Shown: positions 34,367 through 44,806, counted from the first letter of the stretch. The stretch is 64,000 nt of DNA from Multifurca ochricompacta (GCA_022496185.1 WTXG01000079.1:92858-156857); one strand, 5' to 3'. The notes: generated by a model from the letters alone, not told the origin. Numbers and translations are program-made.

Positions 34367-35449
34367 ATGACTACTAACCGACAACATCCCTTTCACCTCG
34401 CAGACATGGTGATCATCAGACCAACCGTAGAGGCCATCAACGACGCCGCCAACCTAGGAGCCCTCAAGTACCCCGACAGTGCCCCCACGCTTCCCCCAAC
34501 CCCGACCGCATCCACTACCACCACCCACTTCTCGCTTGCCATAGAGGACCAGCCTACCCAGAACCTAACTAACGCGACCACACTAGCCATCCACACTCAG
34601 AACTCTGAACTGGAGGCTCATAAAAAAGTACTGACGATGCTTCAAGGAGCTAGAGCGCGACTGGAGGCCGAACTTACTATTGACGAAGGTGAATGCTTAG
34701 GAGACATTAGACCAGAACTGGCAGAGCTTGGCCAACTACCAGACGATGAAACGATAAACCAAGGCGCGGACAATGCAACTCGTTACGACGACCCAGGAGC
34801 TCCGTTTGAGCGCAACGATGAGAACTCCCCCTTACATTTCCCCCAACAAATCGCTGACAGCCTGGGACATATGGCCGAAGCCCAGTATATCGCATTCGAA
34901 TATCGACGCGCAGAACCACGAATAGCCTGTACCATGGGGGCCCATCAGCCGATCTTTCACTTCCCTCTGCATACTCATTCCCACCCCCGGTATGCGCGCG
35001 GCGCAAACCCGATTCTCAGCTATCCTCAACGACGCCTTTTTGAGGCAGATCAAGACTACACACCTCTGGTCAGCTCCGCGCTGGATGAACTTCACGACCC
35101 AGGGGCCTGGGCTGAGGTTTCACGCTACCGACATGCCACACAACGACTTGACGAGATACATGGTGAACTAGCTTATTGGCGCCGACAGGCAGACAGAACA
35201 ACTCAAGACATTCGCAACGCGATCCAGGCGCTGTCTCGAGGTGATGTATACTATCGCCTTTTCCCTTATCTGACCTACGCCTATGCTCGGGACTGTCCAC
35301 TGCGCCCAGACAAGGCGATCCATTTCGCACCTCACCCTGAACTTCGTGCTGTACTCCACGCTGGCGGGATCGGAAGCACTCGACGACCACGACGCCGCCG
35401 CGACCCACGCGTTTCCTCTCATGTTATCGACCTTACCCAAGATGACTAA
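34367..35449 (+). CDS. GypB ORF3, conserved third protein
   Basis: Intact 360 codons, ATG at 34367, TAA before the polypurine tract. N-terminus Pro/Thr-rich (SAPTLPPTPTAST). A helical segment EAHKKVLTMLQGARARLEAEL lies near residues 85-105. The central block YIAFEYRRAEPRIACTMG (about 173) corresponds to KYIFYTN... in GypA ORF3. A long helical part (about 248-290) leads to LSRGDVYYRLFPYLTYAYAR, matching KRLEKGDAYQTIAERYADTYA of GypA. The C-terminus is PELRAVLHAGG, an Arg run (RRPRRRRDPR), then HVIDLTQDD, which looks like a SUMO-interacting motif. No signal peptide, membrane helix or zinc knuckle. Function unknown. Confidence 0.85.
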   Translation: MTTNRQHPFHLADMVIIRPTVEAINDAANLGALKYPDSAPTLPPTPTASTTTTHFSLAIEDQPTQNLTNATTLAIHTQNSELEAHKKVLTMLQGARARLEAELTIDEGECLGDIRPELAELGQLPDDETINQGADNATRYDDPGAPFERNDENSPLHFPQQIADSLGHMAEAQYIAFEYRRAEPRIACTMGAHQPIFHFPLHTHSHPRYARGANPILSYPQRRLFEADQDYTPLVSSALDELHDPGAWAEVSRYRHATQRLDEIHGELAYWRRQADRTTQDIRNAIQALSRGDVYYRLFPYLTYAYARDCPLRPDKAIHFAPHPELRAVLHAGGIGSTRRPRRRRDPRVSSHVIDLTQDD

Positions 35450-35484
35450 GCTTGAGGCCAAGCTGAACCATACGAAGGGGGTAA

Positions 35485-36104
35485 TGTGACAATCTGCGGT
35501 TTGCGTGACGTTTCGTAACGGCGTGTGATGACATTGTGACCGATATGTCGCACGCGCTGTGATAGCTGCCCCCTCTGAAGTCCCCATTTCTTTCATCATT
35601 TATTATCTGTAGAGGGCGCAACCCCTCCTTTTCACTCATGTCCTATTATATCTCACTCCAGGGCATAACCCCTGGGATCCAGGACTACTGATCTACTTAT
35701 CAGAACCCTTTATTTAGCTTATACACTTCTGATGTACCTGTTACTGATGTGCCTCTCTTTGATGTGCCTTCTCAAACATGTATTTAGACTACTAGGTTAC
35801 AGAGACAGACCCTAAGTCTGTTCTCTTGTATCTAATACAGGTGTATTCGACTTCACAGAACTCCACTTGAACTCCCTAAGTGGCAGCTTAAGGAGCCTTC
35901 TCCCCAGTAAGCTCAGCAGGGCATATTGCCGCTGCCTTCGACTTTGTTTCCTGCACGCGCCCCCTCCATATCGTCATGGGCACTTGAAACTTTGACCCAA
36001 TTTAGATCTTCTTTGTTAGAAACCGAATCTTGAGCGCGCCCGCATCTTGAGGGCCTTCGGACATCGAAAACGAGACCGGACACAGCAGGCACCTGGCTGT
36101 GACA
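35485..36104 (+). repeat. GypB 3' LTR
   Basis: 620 bp, nearly identical to 28628-29246; followed by the target duplication GTCAC at 36105-36109. Confidence 0.95.
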
Positions 36105-36109
36105 GTCAC

Positions 36110-36767
36110 CCCGCTTCCGTTTGATTGCTGAGAGCTTATTAGCTGCATGAGGGTTCTTACCCCTGGATCAATCTTGCTCCCACTGAGCAAGCATGGCATC
36201 GCGGATTACGGCTAGATTAATGTTGGAAGGAGATCTTCCAACAAGGATGGTGGGGATAAGGGCCTCCCATTTGGGAGGGAGCGTATGGAGCAGGAGCATG
36301 CCCTGCAAGACATCAGGGATGGTGACACTATTGGTCTCAAGGCACTCAAAGGCGACCTCAAGGTGGTTAATCTGAGGCAAGGGGTGTTTGGCAGAGTCCA
36401 GGCGAAAGTTTAGGGCTTCTTTGAAGTCCCTAAAGATCGCAGCGGGCCCCACTGAGCCATACTTGCTCTTTAGACCGATCCATATAAGAAAGGAAGAGCC
36501 AGTTGAGGTATGTTCGTGCTGGATTGCAGTGGACAGCCTCAAGATTATAGTGCCGATTGCCTTGTTATCAGCGCGGTCCCATTCCTTCTGAAGTAATTTT
36601 TCATCTTCAGTAGGGTTCTGTTCATCCTTGGCATTAGGACGAGGGTCAGAGCCATTCGTGACCTCCCAAAGCCCACTAGACATAAGGAAAGCCCTCATCA
36701 CATTGGCCCAAGCGGAATAGTTAGATCCGTCAAAGACGGGAACGGCAATTGTCAGTTGAGACGACAT
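36110..36767 (-). pseudogene. gag: CopC gag
   Basis: ATG at 36767 (MSSQLTIAVPVFDGSNYSAW), the Copia Gag pattern (UBN2-like) with WANVMRAFLMSSGLWEV and LNFRLDSAKHPLPQINHLEV. One TGA at 36167-36165 follows AQWEQD (probably from CGA). The frame continues open to 36110, then joins RKRGDPRFNQQ on the other side of GypB when one GTCAC is removed. So gag and pol were one frame of about 1590 codons. Confidence 0.9.
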
Positions 36768-37128
36768 TGTTAAGATTTGAGTAAGTGTTTTTGGAAGTGT
36801 GAGTAAATGGTTTCTGTAAAAGAAGCCATAGTCAGCATTGAATGCAACAAAAGATACTCAGAGCACAAAACAGAACTCAGGCTCTTAGAAACCATAGATG
36901 CGGCCATAAAGGCGCAATGGTGAGCTTAGTAGTTTTTATGCAGCCTTAAAGGCGCATTAGCAGTGCAGCCATAAAGGCGCATGAACGTTGCGTTCACTGG
37001 TAGCATCTACTTTTGCAGCCGTATAGGCGCAGACACTTATCGCAGCCATTGAAGGCGCAGAAAATGTTTATTGCAGCCATTAAAGGCGCAGAGTGTGTAT
37101 TGCAGCCATAAAGGCGCAAGATGCCCAC
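36768..37128 (-). other. CopC 5' leader
   Basis: Non-coding leader between primer site and gag ATG. Its distal two thirds carry the seven-copy repeat listed separately. Confidence 0.75.
36900..37118 (-). repeat. Seven copies of a 17-bp near-palindromic motif in the CopC leader
   Basis: On the plus strand GCAGCCATAAAGGCGCA and variants occur at about 36900, 36952, 36974, 37015, 37041, 37074 and 37102, with irregular spacing. Ends conserved (GCAGCC...GGCGCA), middle variable (ATAAA, TTAAA, GTATA, ATTGA, ATTAA), so each can form a short hairpin. Confidence 0.85.
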
Positions 37129-37142
37129 CAGGGCCCATAACC
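37129..37142 (-). promoter_or_regulatory. CopC half-tRNA primer binding site
   Basis: GGTTATGGGCCCTG on the minus strand, the same 14 bases as in CopA, directly after the LTR. Confidence 0.85.
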
Positions 37143-37489
37143 TATAGAACAGGTATGGCGCAGCCTACACTAGATACTACATTACTGCTAGCTATCTCAC
37201 CTTTGTTTTACTTTGAGACTTAGATGCAGTCATTAATGCGATAGCAACTGCTTAATCTATAGCAGTTATACAGTAGTTTATATACAATTTAATGTACTAT
37301 ATCAGCTACTTAATTATACGAGTGCGTTATCTCGTTATTGATGTGATTTGATCACATGCCCGATCTTAGATGTATATTCTAAGTAATCTAGCTAATTATG
37401 AATGCATTCTTACTTGCATTATCTACGCGTGATCACAATCATGTCATACCGCTATCCCGGAGCCTCTGTACTGGTATCTTGGTTCAACA
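37143..37489 (-). repeat. CopC 5' LTR
   Basis: About 347 bp. Minus-strand start TGTTGAACC at 37489; end at 37143 next to the primer site, where the expected CA end reads TA. No second copy in the window, so the limits rest on the primer site and TG start. Confidence 0.7.
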
Positions 37490-38280
37490 CATCCATCACC
37501 CATGGCTTTGAAGTTCCCATTAGTCATTCCAACCTGAGCTGTCAATAATGTTGCCATGCACCTAAAAGAAAACACCAAATGGTTAGAATCAGCAAAGAAG
37601 ACATACCATCTGTACACCTGAATACTAGAGGAAAACTCAAAGCAATTAGAATTGCCCCAGAAAGGAAGGGGACAAAACTCACCTAGACACCCAACAAAAA
37701 TGCAGCCAGTGTGTTATGCTCAGCAGGGCATATCATGTGCAACATGCACAATCTGGCACAGGTCCACCAGCAGTCTCAAGATCCTCAGTGAAGTCAGCTC
37801 AACAAGCTGAACTCACAGCCTAGCCTCAATGGGATCAGAAGGGAGTGCACTATAACCAAGCACAGAAGGAGACAGGATGAGTAGGCCGAAGGGAGCTAAT
37901 CCCCTAAGGTCTGTGAGTGGGGCAAGACCTGGCTGTTGTGCCAGAGGCACAATGAACAGACCAAGGCCAAGGTCAGAAGGAAGGAAGTCATAACTCAGCC
38001 ACAGTGTGGACAGTGCTCCCAAGTGGACTGAAGTCAGAGCAAAGGATGAAGGCTTAGCCCAAGTGCCAAAGGCATGTTTAAGAGACTGAAGCTGAAGTTG
38101 AAGGAAAACCAGAGCCTATAGCAGCATCTGGGTCAAGAGGAAAACCAGGGTGGCAATGCCTCTGGGTCTGGGTCTATCAAGGTGCACACTCACTGTCAGA
38201 AACAGCAAGGTCCCTCTTAGAAAGGTGGTGAACGCAGGGAGACAGATGGTCCTCCCCTCTCTGGATTCTGGATCTACATG
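37490..38280. other. Degenerate Gypsy-like DNA
   Basis: No intact frame. 37630-37690 resembles the GypB gag leader (GAAGCAATCAGAGTTGC-like, plus strand). 37715-37740 (GCTCAGCAGGGCATAT) matches part of the GypB LTR. 37885-37930 resembles the GypA LTR (GAGCTAATCCC...GTGAGTGG). It is probably a remnant of a related element, broken beyond clear borders. Confidence 0.4.
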
Positions 38281-38785
38281 TGTCGAACAGGCATGAGGCG
38301 CAGCATACTGACTGTAGGTTGTTAGCATGTAAGGCTAGGAAACAAGCTATACTTCAGAGATGAAGAAAACTCTGTATTACTATACTACACACCTAGAAAA
38401 CAAGTTATCCACAAGAGATGGTTAGTTATAGGTAAGGTAGTAAGTAGTGAGAGTGGGACTTACACTTCAGAGATGAAGAAAACTCTGAAGTGTAAGAGAT
38501 GAAACAGACACCCTTATATACACTTCAAGGGATGGTCTGTGCACTGGGAATAAGTCCACAAGTGCCGGACAAAGTCCAAACAATAAACATGAGGGAGAAA
38601 GGCCATTGGCCATTACAGAAATCACATGTTACATGGTGCATCAGTCAGCTACTGTGGAATGTGAGAAGGAAAGTAATAATGATAATGTAAATAGTCCGAA
38701 ACTCCAGTACCCAATCTAATCTACAAAGTAGCTAATCTAATCACCTGATGCCTGAAGCATCACCGAACATCTTCTGTGTTCAACA
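38281..38785 (-). repeat. Copia LTR (CopA/CopB type), solo
   Basis: 505 bp, TGTCGAAC...GTTCAACA, with the family TATA box and an 11-bp stem-loop at 38462-38493 (ACACTTCAGAG/CTCTGAAGTGT). No primer site or coding part adjoins it. The flanks (ACATG, CTTCT) are not a target duplication, so a rearrangement followed insertion. Confidence 0.85.
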
Positions 38786-38835
38786 CTTCTACCTCTGAAG
38801 TGTAAGTTGCCTTCTATACTATCTTCACTACCTCT
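38786..38835 (+). repeat. Copia LTR fragment, left of hAT-1
   Basis: CTTCTACCTCTGAAGTGTAAG matches the region after the stem of CopB-type LTRs in plus orientation. It continues, after the hAT-1 insertion and its 8-bp duplication, at 46909. Confidence 0.7.
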
Positions 38836-39226
38836 TAGTGTTCGCCACAGGTAACCTGCAGGTAAAAACACATGGACCCGTACCCGTACCTGTATGTACC
38901 CAGACCCTTACACCAAGGGTACAGGTTTGCCATACTATGGGTATGGGTACACCATGGGTCATATACCTGCAGGTAAGGGTAGATATTTACATTTTAAGTC
39001 TGATAGCCTAGAATAACATTGTAATACTTAAGCTATAATCCATTCATCATCTGGCGATTCTTCATTGTTTTTGGTATCAGGTTGAGATGCTGCATACTTT
39101 AAATCAGCAGTCTCTACATAACCTGCCTTCATCCAAGCTCCCAAACATAGAAGAGCCTGAGTTGTATGCAATGGGACCACTGGGTCTGTATACAGTATCT
39201 ACAATACATGTACTGTATAGTTTTTC

Positions 39227-39819
39227 TGTTACAATCCCTGCCAAGCAACCCAGTTTTCTTTACTCTTCCCAACGGTGACCCCTCTTTACCGCCCACCCTA
39301 CATTTCATGATCACGTCTCCGTCCTGGGACCCATCACATGCTCTCCTCCCATCCCCGTGACCTCCTTTGTACTTGTTGACTCCCTGTTTGCCCATGTGTG
39401 GCCTTTATCTTGTTATCTTGTATCTCTTTATCTTTACGACCGGACACTTACTTAATACCCTATCAGAAGCTAGGCTTTATGCCCTCCGCTTTCGTATATT
39501 TGGGCCCACCTGACCTCATTATCCTTATCTCGTTGATGCCCGTTTACTTACGTATATAAGTCCACTGTATCTACCTTGTAGACCTCAGACTCGACTTATT
39601 GAATACATCGGTGCTTGTCTTCTGGATAACTCCTTTGATCTCTGACTCAGTGTCTCAAGTGCTTCCGGCACTTTTCCGTTCAACATTGTCTTAGGGAAGT
39701 GCCCCTTTGACATTGACTCGTCCCACTTAAACTCCAAGGGGCCTTATTGGTCTCTTATCCAAACCTATGAATTGCACTGTCACACAAGTCGTGTGGAATG
39801 TCCCGCACTGGGCGTAACA
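39227..39819 (+). repeat. GypA-3 5' LTR with promoter
   Basis: TGTTACAATC...GGGCGTAACA. GATA-type sites (TTATCT) cluster at 39403-39435 and 39519-39530. TATATAAG lies at 39553-39560. The predicted transcript start with self-primer AGACTCGACTT is at 39587-39597, 34 nt from the start of the TATA box. Confidence 0.93.
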
Positions 39820-39821
39820 TC

Positions 39822-39832
39822 AAGTCGAGTCT
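39822..39832 (+). promoter_or_regulatory. GypA-3 self-primer binding site
   Basis: AAGTCGAGTCT, a perfect 11-nt complement of 39587-39597, starting 2 nt behind the LTR. Confidence 0.87.
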
Positions 39833-41342
39833 CTCATCGTGGCTTCCAGCCGCAGTCAGACTTTGTTCAAAGAAGAACTTATTGAACGAAGAGACGAGAA
39901 TAATCTTTCACAGCAAACACTTGGCTCTGCCGCCTGGAAAGATTTTGAATCCAAGTTTGGATACTATGTCTATCATGACGGAAGATACCAACCGGTAGAA
40001 TACGACGACGAAAAGAGGGTTTGGTATCATATCCAATATTCGGACAGCCGACACTCTTGGGTCACTACAGGACCTGCCCCACCTGAATTTGGATTAGGAC
40101 CGTGGAGAGAAAATCCCCCGGCCATTGTCACGGACTCTGAACCAGAAGAGTACGTAGAAGAACATAGCAAAGAAGCACTGGTATTAGCATCGACTACAAC
40201 CCCAGTTGCACCAGCAGTTGTCACGATCAGAGCCCCTGCTTTGACAACTCCTCAGATATCCACACAGTCCACCAGTACCGTCACCCCATCTACACTAAGA
40301 ATGTCCACCATTGCTGCCCAGCTCCCAGACCCAGCCCCTCCACCCCCGCCACCTCCACCCGTGATGATGCTGCCAAACATACCCCCACCCTCTGGACGGC
40401 TGTCAGGAGTACTACCCCAGATGTTCACTGGGGACCGCTCCCAGAGCAAGAAATTTATGTTGGAGTTCACAATGTTTAAGAACTTCAACCATGACATCCC
40501 CCAGATCATCAATCCCTTTCAACGCGCCAACCTCTTTCTATCTCTGATATGAGGGGACGCAGTAGATGACTGGACAATGGAACAGCTGGAGTGGCTGAAC
40601 GAAGAAGTCGAAAGTGGTCATTGCACCACTAGTGAAGGTCTTTGGGAAACTGTGGCCCAGAGATTCAAAGATGCATTCACGGATGGACAGGCCAAGCAAA
40701 AGGCTGCCTGAGAATTGAAGTCTCTCAAAATGGAGAAAGGAGAATGGATGCCTACGTGGCAAATTCAGAAGCCTGGCCAACAGGGCTGGGTATGACACAG
40801 ATGAAGAGGCAACACTGGACCTCTTTTCGCAAGGGCTGCCTAACCCACTAGTCCAAAACATTATCCAGTTCCACCACCCCGGGGACTGGGATCAATGGGT
40901 CGATGCTGCCCGACGACAGCAACAAGACTACCTCGACTTCCAAACACGCTTTGGAGTCGATACTAAGAAAGGAAAGACCCGGGACCAGTGGAAGGCTGCC
41001 TTCAGGGTTAAACCTGCCCATACCTCCCAGAAGGATCCAAACGCAATGGATACCTCGGCTGACAGAACCAGAGCACGGGTGGCGCTTACTGAAGACGAAA
41101 GGCAGACATTGATGAAGGAAGGAAGGTGCTTTCGCTGCAAAGCACTGGGTCATATGTCGAGGGAATGCCCAAGGAAAGGAGCGCGAGTGGCGGAAGCAAC
41201 GGTCTCGCCTATCCGTAATAACCCACCTACGTCGACAAAAAGACACCAACGAAAGAAGAAAAGGCGCAGGAAATATGGGCAAATATGATGAAGAAAGTGA
41301 GGAAGTGCGAGCCATCCTAGTAGAAAAGGCTTTCGCCAAAAA

Positions 41343-41349
41343 GGATTTT
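41343..41349 (+). promoter_or_regulatory. GypA-3 -1 frameshift heptamer GGATTTT
   Basis: Immediately followed by T and the gag stop (TGA 41350-41352); pol reads TTG ATT GGC from 41349 in the -1 frame. Confidence 0.75.
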
Positions 41350-44300
41350 TGATTGGCTCTACCCCGTCGGCCTGGGCGCGAGCATTACATGTAACCTCTG
41401 TGTACACTAGTCGCTTCAAATCACTGAAAATACCAGTACATTTCGAGACTACACAGAGGACGGCCGACCGTGACAGCCTGATAGACTCAGGAGCCACTGA
41501 TAACTTCATCAGCCCGCGAATGGTGAGAACCATGGGCTTGGGGATGCTGGAACTCCCCCAGGAAAAGAATATTTGGAATATAGATGGAACGGCCAATAGA
41601 GCCGGACGGATTACCCACTACACCGACCTCAATGTCCAAGTAGGAGAAAAGACAAGGCGATTCGGTTCCTTGTCACCAATCTAGGAAACGAAGATCTAAT
41701 CCTAGGGTACCCATGGTTGGCTGCATTTGAGCCAAAGATCAATTGGAGCGACGCAACCATGGACAAGGAATTTTACCCTGTCCTCATTACATCATTAGGG
41801 TACAATTATGCCGTCCAACACGCAAAAACAGCAGAAGAGGATGTAGGCCGCTGTTATGCTACAAAGGCATCGGAACTTGCCCAGAAGGCTGCAGAGGGAC
41901 ATACCAAAAACTTTGAAGAGGTGGTGCCAGAAGTTTACCACCGGCACTGGAAAGTATTTTCGGAGAAGAGTCACAACGTTTTCTGCCCACCGACCTTGGG
42001 ATCATGTGATCGAATTCACACCTGATACCCCATCTGCCATTGACTGCAAAATTTATCCATTATCCCAAACCGAACAAGCGGCACTCACAACGTTCCTCGA
42101 AGAGCACCTTGCAAAGGATACATTCGTCCGTCAAAGTCACCATACGCATCACCCTTCTTCTTCATCAAGAAGAAGGATGGTAAACTTCGACCTGTTCAAG
42201 ACTACCAACGGATAAATGCTCATACCATAAAGAATGCCTACCCCCTTCCTCTCATCTCTGAACTCATTGACACCATGCGAGACAAGTCCCTCTTTTCCAA
42301 AATGGACGTCCGATGGGGATACAACAACATCAGAATTAAGGAAGGAGACCAATGTAAAGCCGCATTCAAACCAACCAGGGGCTCTTTGAGCCAAACATCA
42401 TGTTTTTCGGCTTCACCAACTCGCCTGCCACCTTTCAATCCATGATGAACCACATCTTCTGCGACCTTATCCTCACAAGCAAAGTAGTGGTGTACATGGA
42501 CGATATCCTCATGGCTATGACAGACGATTTGGTCCATCACCGAGAGCGGGTTCACCAGGTATTGGAAATTCTGCACGAACACGATCTATATCTCAAACCA
42601 GCCAAGTGTTCATTTGAACAATGAAGTATAGAATACTTGGGAGTCATCCTAGAGGGAGGACGTGTCCGGATGGACCCAGTAAAAGTGCAAGGAGTACGGG
42701 AGTGGCCCATACCCACATGTATCAAAGACGTGCGGTCCTTCATCGGGTTCTGCAATTTCTACCGACGATTTGTACGAGGCTTCTCAGGCATTGCCCAACT
42801 GTTAAATGGGTTGCTAAAGAAGGATATACCCTGGCACTGGGGAGATGAACAACAATGAGCCTTTGAACAGATCCGAGACATTGTGAGCTCAGAACCCGTC
42901 CTTTTGCAACCGGATCTAGAAGAACCCTTTGAACTCGAAGTTGACGCATTGCACTTTGCAAACGGAGCAGTACTAAACCAACAGGATGCGACGGGACTGC
43001 TTCATCTGGTTGCCTTTTATTCGGAAACATTCTCACCAGCGGAACGAAATTATGACATTTGGGACAGAGAACTGCTTGCCATTGTAAAGGCATTACGACA
43101 TTGGCGACCATACCTAGCCGGGACTCCCCATAAAACCATTATTCACACCGACCACTCCAACCTGTTATATTGGAAGGAACCCCATAAGATCAGTCGACGG
43201 GTTGCTCGTGAAGTCCTAGAGCTAGAAGAGTACAACTTCGTGTTGAAACACATCGCAGGAAGTCATAATGCACACGCAGACGCCCTGTCACAACGGCCCG
43301 ACTTGAACAATGGAGGAGAGGACAACAATGATGTCACAGTCCTCCCCAAGAAGTCTTTGCGAGAACCGCTGTCGTGAGCCTCCATGACATGGATTTGTGG
43401 GCCCAAGTGTCACAAAATATGAACCAACATTATGTCAATCATGGGCAGACGCACACAATCTGAAGAAAATTGACAACCTTTGGTGGAAGGACGGGGATCG
43501 ACTCGTTGTCACCGGTGGTGACAACATTAAGAGGGGGGTGATCCATTTTCACCACGACCTTCCCTCTGCAGGCCACCCTGGCATTGCCAACATGTATGCC
43601 TTGGCCAAACGAGATTACTGGTGGCCAAACATGAAGAAGGATGTGGAAGACTATGTGAAAGGGTGCGCAGACTGCCAAGCCAACAAAGTAAACACGCACC
43701 CACACCCACCAGCACTGTTCCCGATCACACCTACGGCCTCACTACCATTCCAGACCGTCGCGATGGACTTCATCATCAAACTCCCCATCTCCAGAGGATT
43801 CGATTCTATCCTGACCATCACCGACCATGATTGCTCTAAAGCAGCACTGTTCATACCCTGTAATGAGTCCGTCACAGCAGAAGGAGTGGCCAAGCTCTAC
43901 CTGGATCATGTCTACAGACACTATGGTCTCCCAGAAAAGATCATCTCCGACCGCAACCCACGTTTCACCTCCGCATTTGCCAGAGCGCTCTGTAAGACCT
44001 TAGACATCACCCAAAATATCTTGACTGCCTACCATCCACAAACCGATGGACAATCAGAAAGAACAAACCAATGGCTAGAACAATACCTTTGGTTCTGGTG
44101 CAATGGACGACAGGATGATTGGGCTGACTGGCTGGCAATGGCAGAGTTTGCACATAACTCATGGCCCAATGGGACTACTAAGACCCCTCCATTTTCACTT
44201 ATCATGGGATGGATGCCACGGACCAACTGGACCAAGAAACCCATGAACGTCCCTTCAGCTGCACAGCATATCAGCCAATGGGAAGAGATCAGGAAATCGG

Positions 44301-44806
44301 CCAATGAGAACCTGCTGAAGGCGCAGAAGACCCTGTCCGAAAGGCCGTCAAAGTTCACACCTTATCAGACCAATGACCTCGTCTGGCTGGAAGGAAAGAA
44401 CATCCATACATCACACCCTACCGCCAAATTAGCTCCCCGACGTCACGGGCCCTTCACGATAACAAGGAAGCTGTCAGATGTGTCATACAAACTCGGACTC
44501 CCGCCCACATGGAAAATTCATCCCGTCTTCCATGCTCGACTCCTGATGCCCTACAAAGAAACGTCCCTGCATGGGGAAAACTTCCCAAGACCCCCTCCTG
44601 ACTTAATTGATGGAGAAGCGGAGTGGGAAGTGGAGCGAATTCTAGACTCCTCACGTAAAGGCTGAGGGCGCAAGCTGCATTACCTAGTCAAGTGGAAAGG
44701 ATTCCCAGACTCTGACAGCTCATGGGAGCCTGCCGGAGATATCTTTGCCCCAGTCCTTATCTCGGAGTTCCATGCCCGACATCCTGAAGTGCCCAAGGAC
44801 AGTTAA
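41349..44806 (+). pseudogene. pol: GypA-3 pol
   Basis: Protease LIDSGATDNFISPRMVRT (about 41480). [10 protein letters not shown] region is shifted by one-base deletions (near 41960, 41990 and 42117), then [10 protein letters not shown] and [10 protein letters not shown] (about 42495). RNase H ELEVDALHFANGAV has Ala where sister copies have Asp-Ala-Ser. Integrase (43397-44500): GHPGIANMYALAKRDYWW, AMDFI, SDRNPRF (Asn for the second-Asp neighbour), QTDGQSERTN. A TGA at 44663 lies just before the chromodomain KLHYLVKWKGFPDSDSSWEP. TAA at 44804-44806 ends pol 76 bases before ORF3. Confidence 0.92.

Larger units (their letters stand above)
28628..36104 (+). mobile_element. GypB, young full-length Gypsy chromovirus
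   Basis: 7477 bp, LTRs of 619 and 620 bp (28628-29246, 35485-36104) that differ at a few sites by eye, flanked by GTCAC (28623-28627, 36105-36109). Contents: self-primer pair, gag, -1 frameshift heptamer, intact pol with chromodomain, ORF3, polypurine tract GAAGGGGG at 35474-35481. It is the best-preserved element in the window. Confidence 0.97.
24524..37489 (-). mobile_element. CopC, Copia element split by GypB, 3' end lost
   Basis: Minus strand: 5' LTR (37489-37143), half-tRNA primer site, leader with seven short repeats, gag (36767-36110), then after GypB the rest of the polyprotein (28622-24524). Removing GypB with one copy of GTCAC rejoins codons in frame. The 3' end, including the 3' LTR, is replaced by a CopA-type LTR fragment. 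Confidence 0.93.
39818..41352 (+). pseudogene. gag: GypA-3 gag
   Basis: The open frame begins right after the LTR (39818) with no ATG. It reads VASSRSQTLFKEELIE from the GTG at 39839, then WKDFESKFGYYVYHDGRYQP and VWYHIQYSDS. The first in-frame ATG is MSTIAAQ (about 40302), followed by a proline run. The capsid region follows (FMLEFTMFKNFNHDIPQI, DDWTMEQLEWLNEEVE) and a zinc knuckle CFRCKALGHMSREC (about 41130). The end is AAG GAT TTT TGA (41341-41352). TGA at 40550 and 40708 replace CGA, with later frameshifts. Confidence 0.88.
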
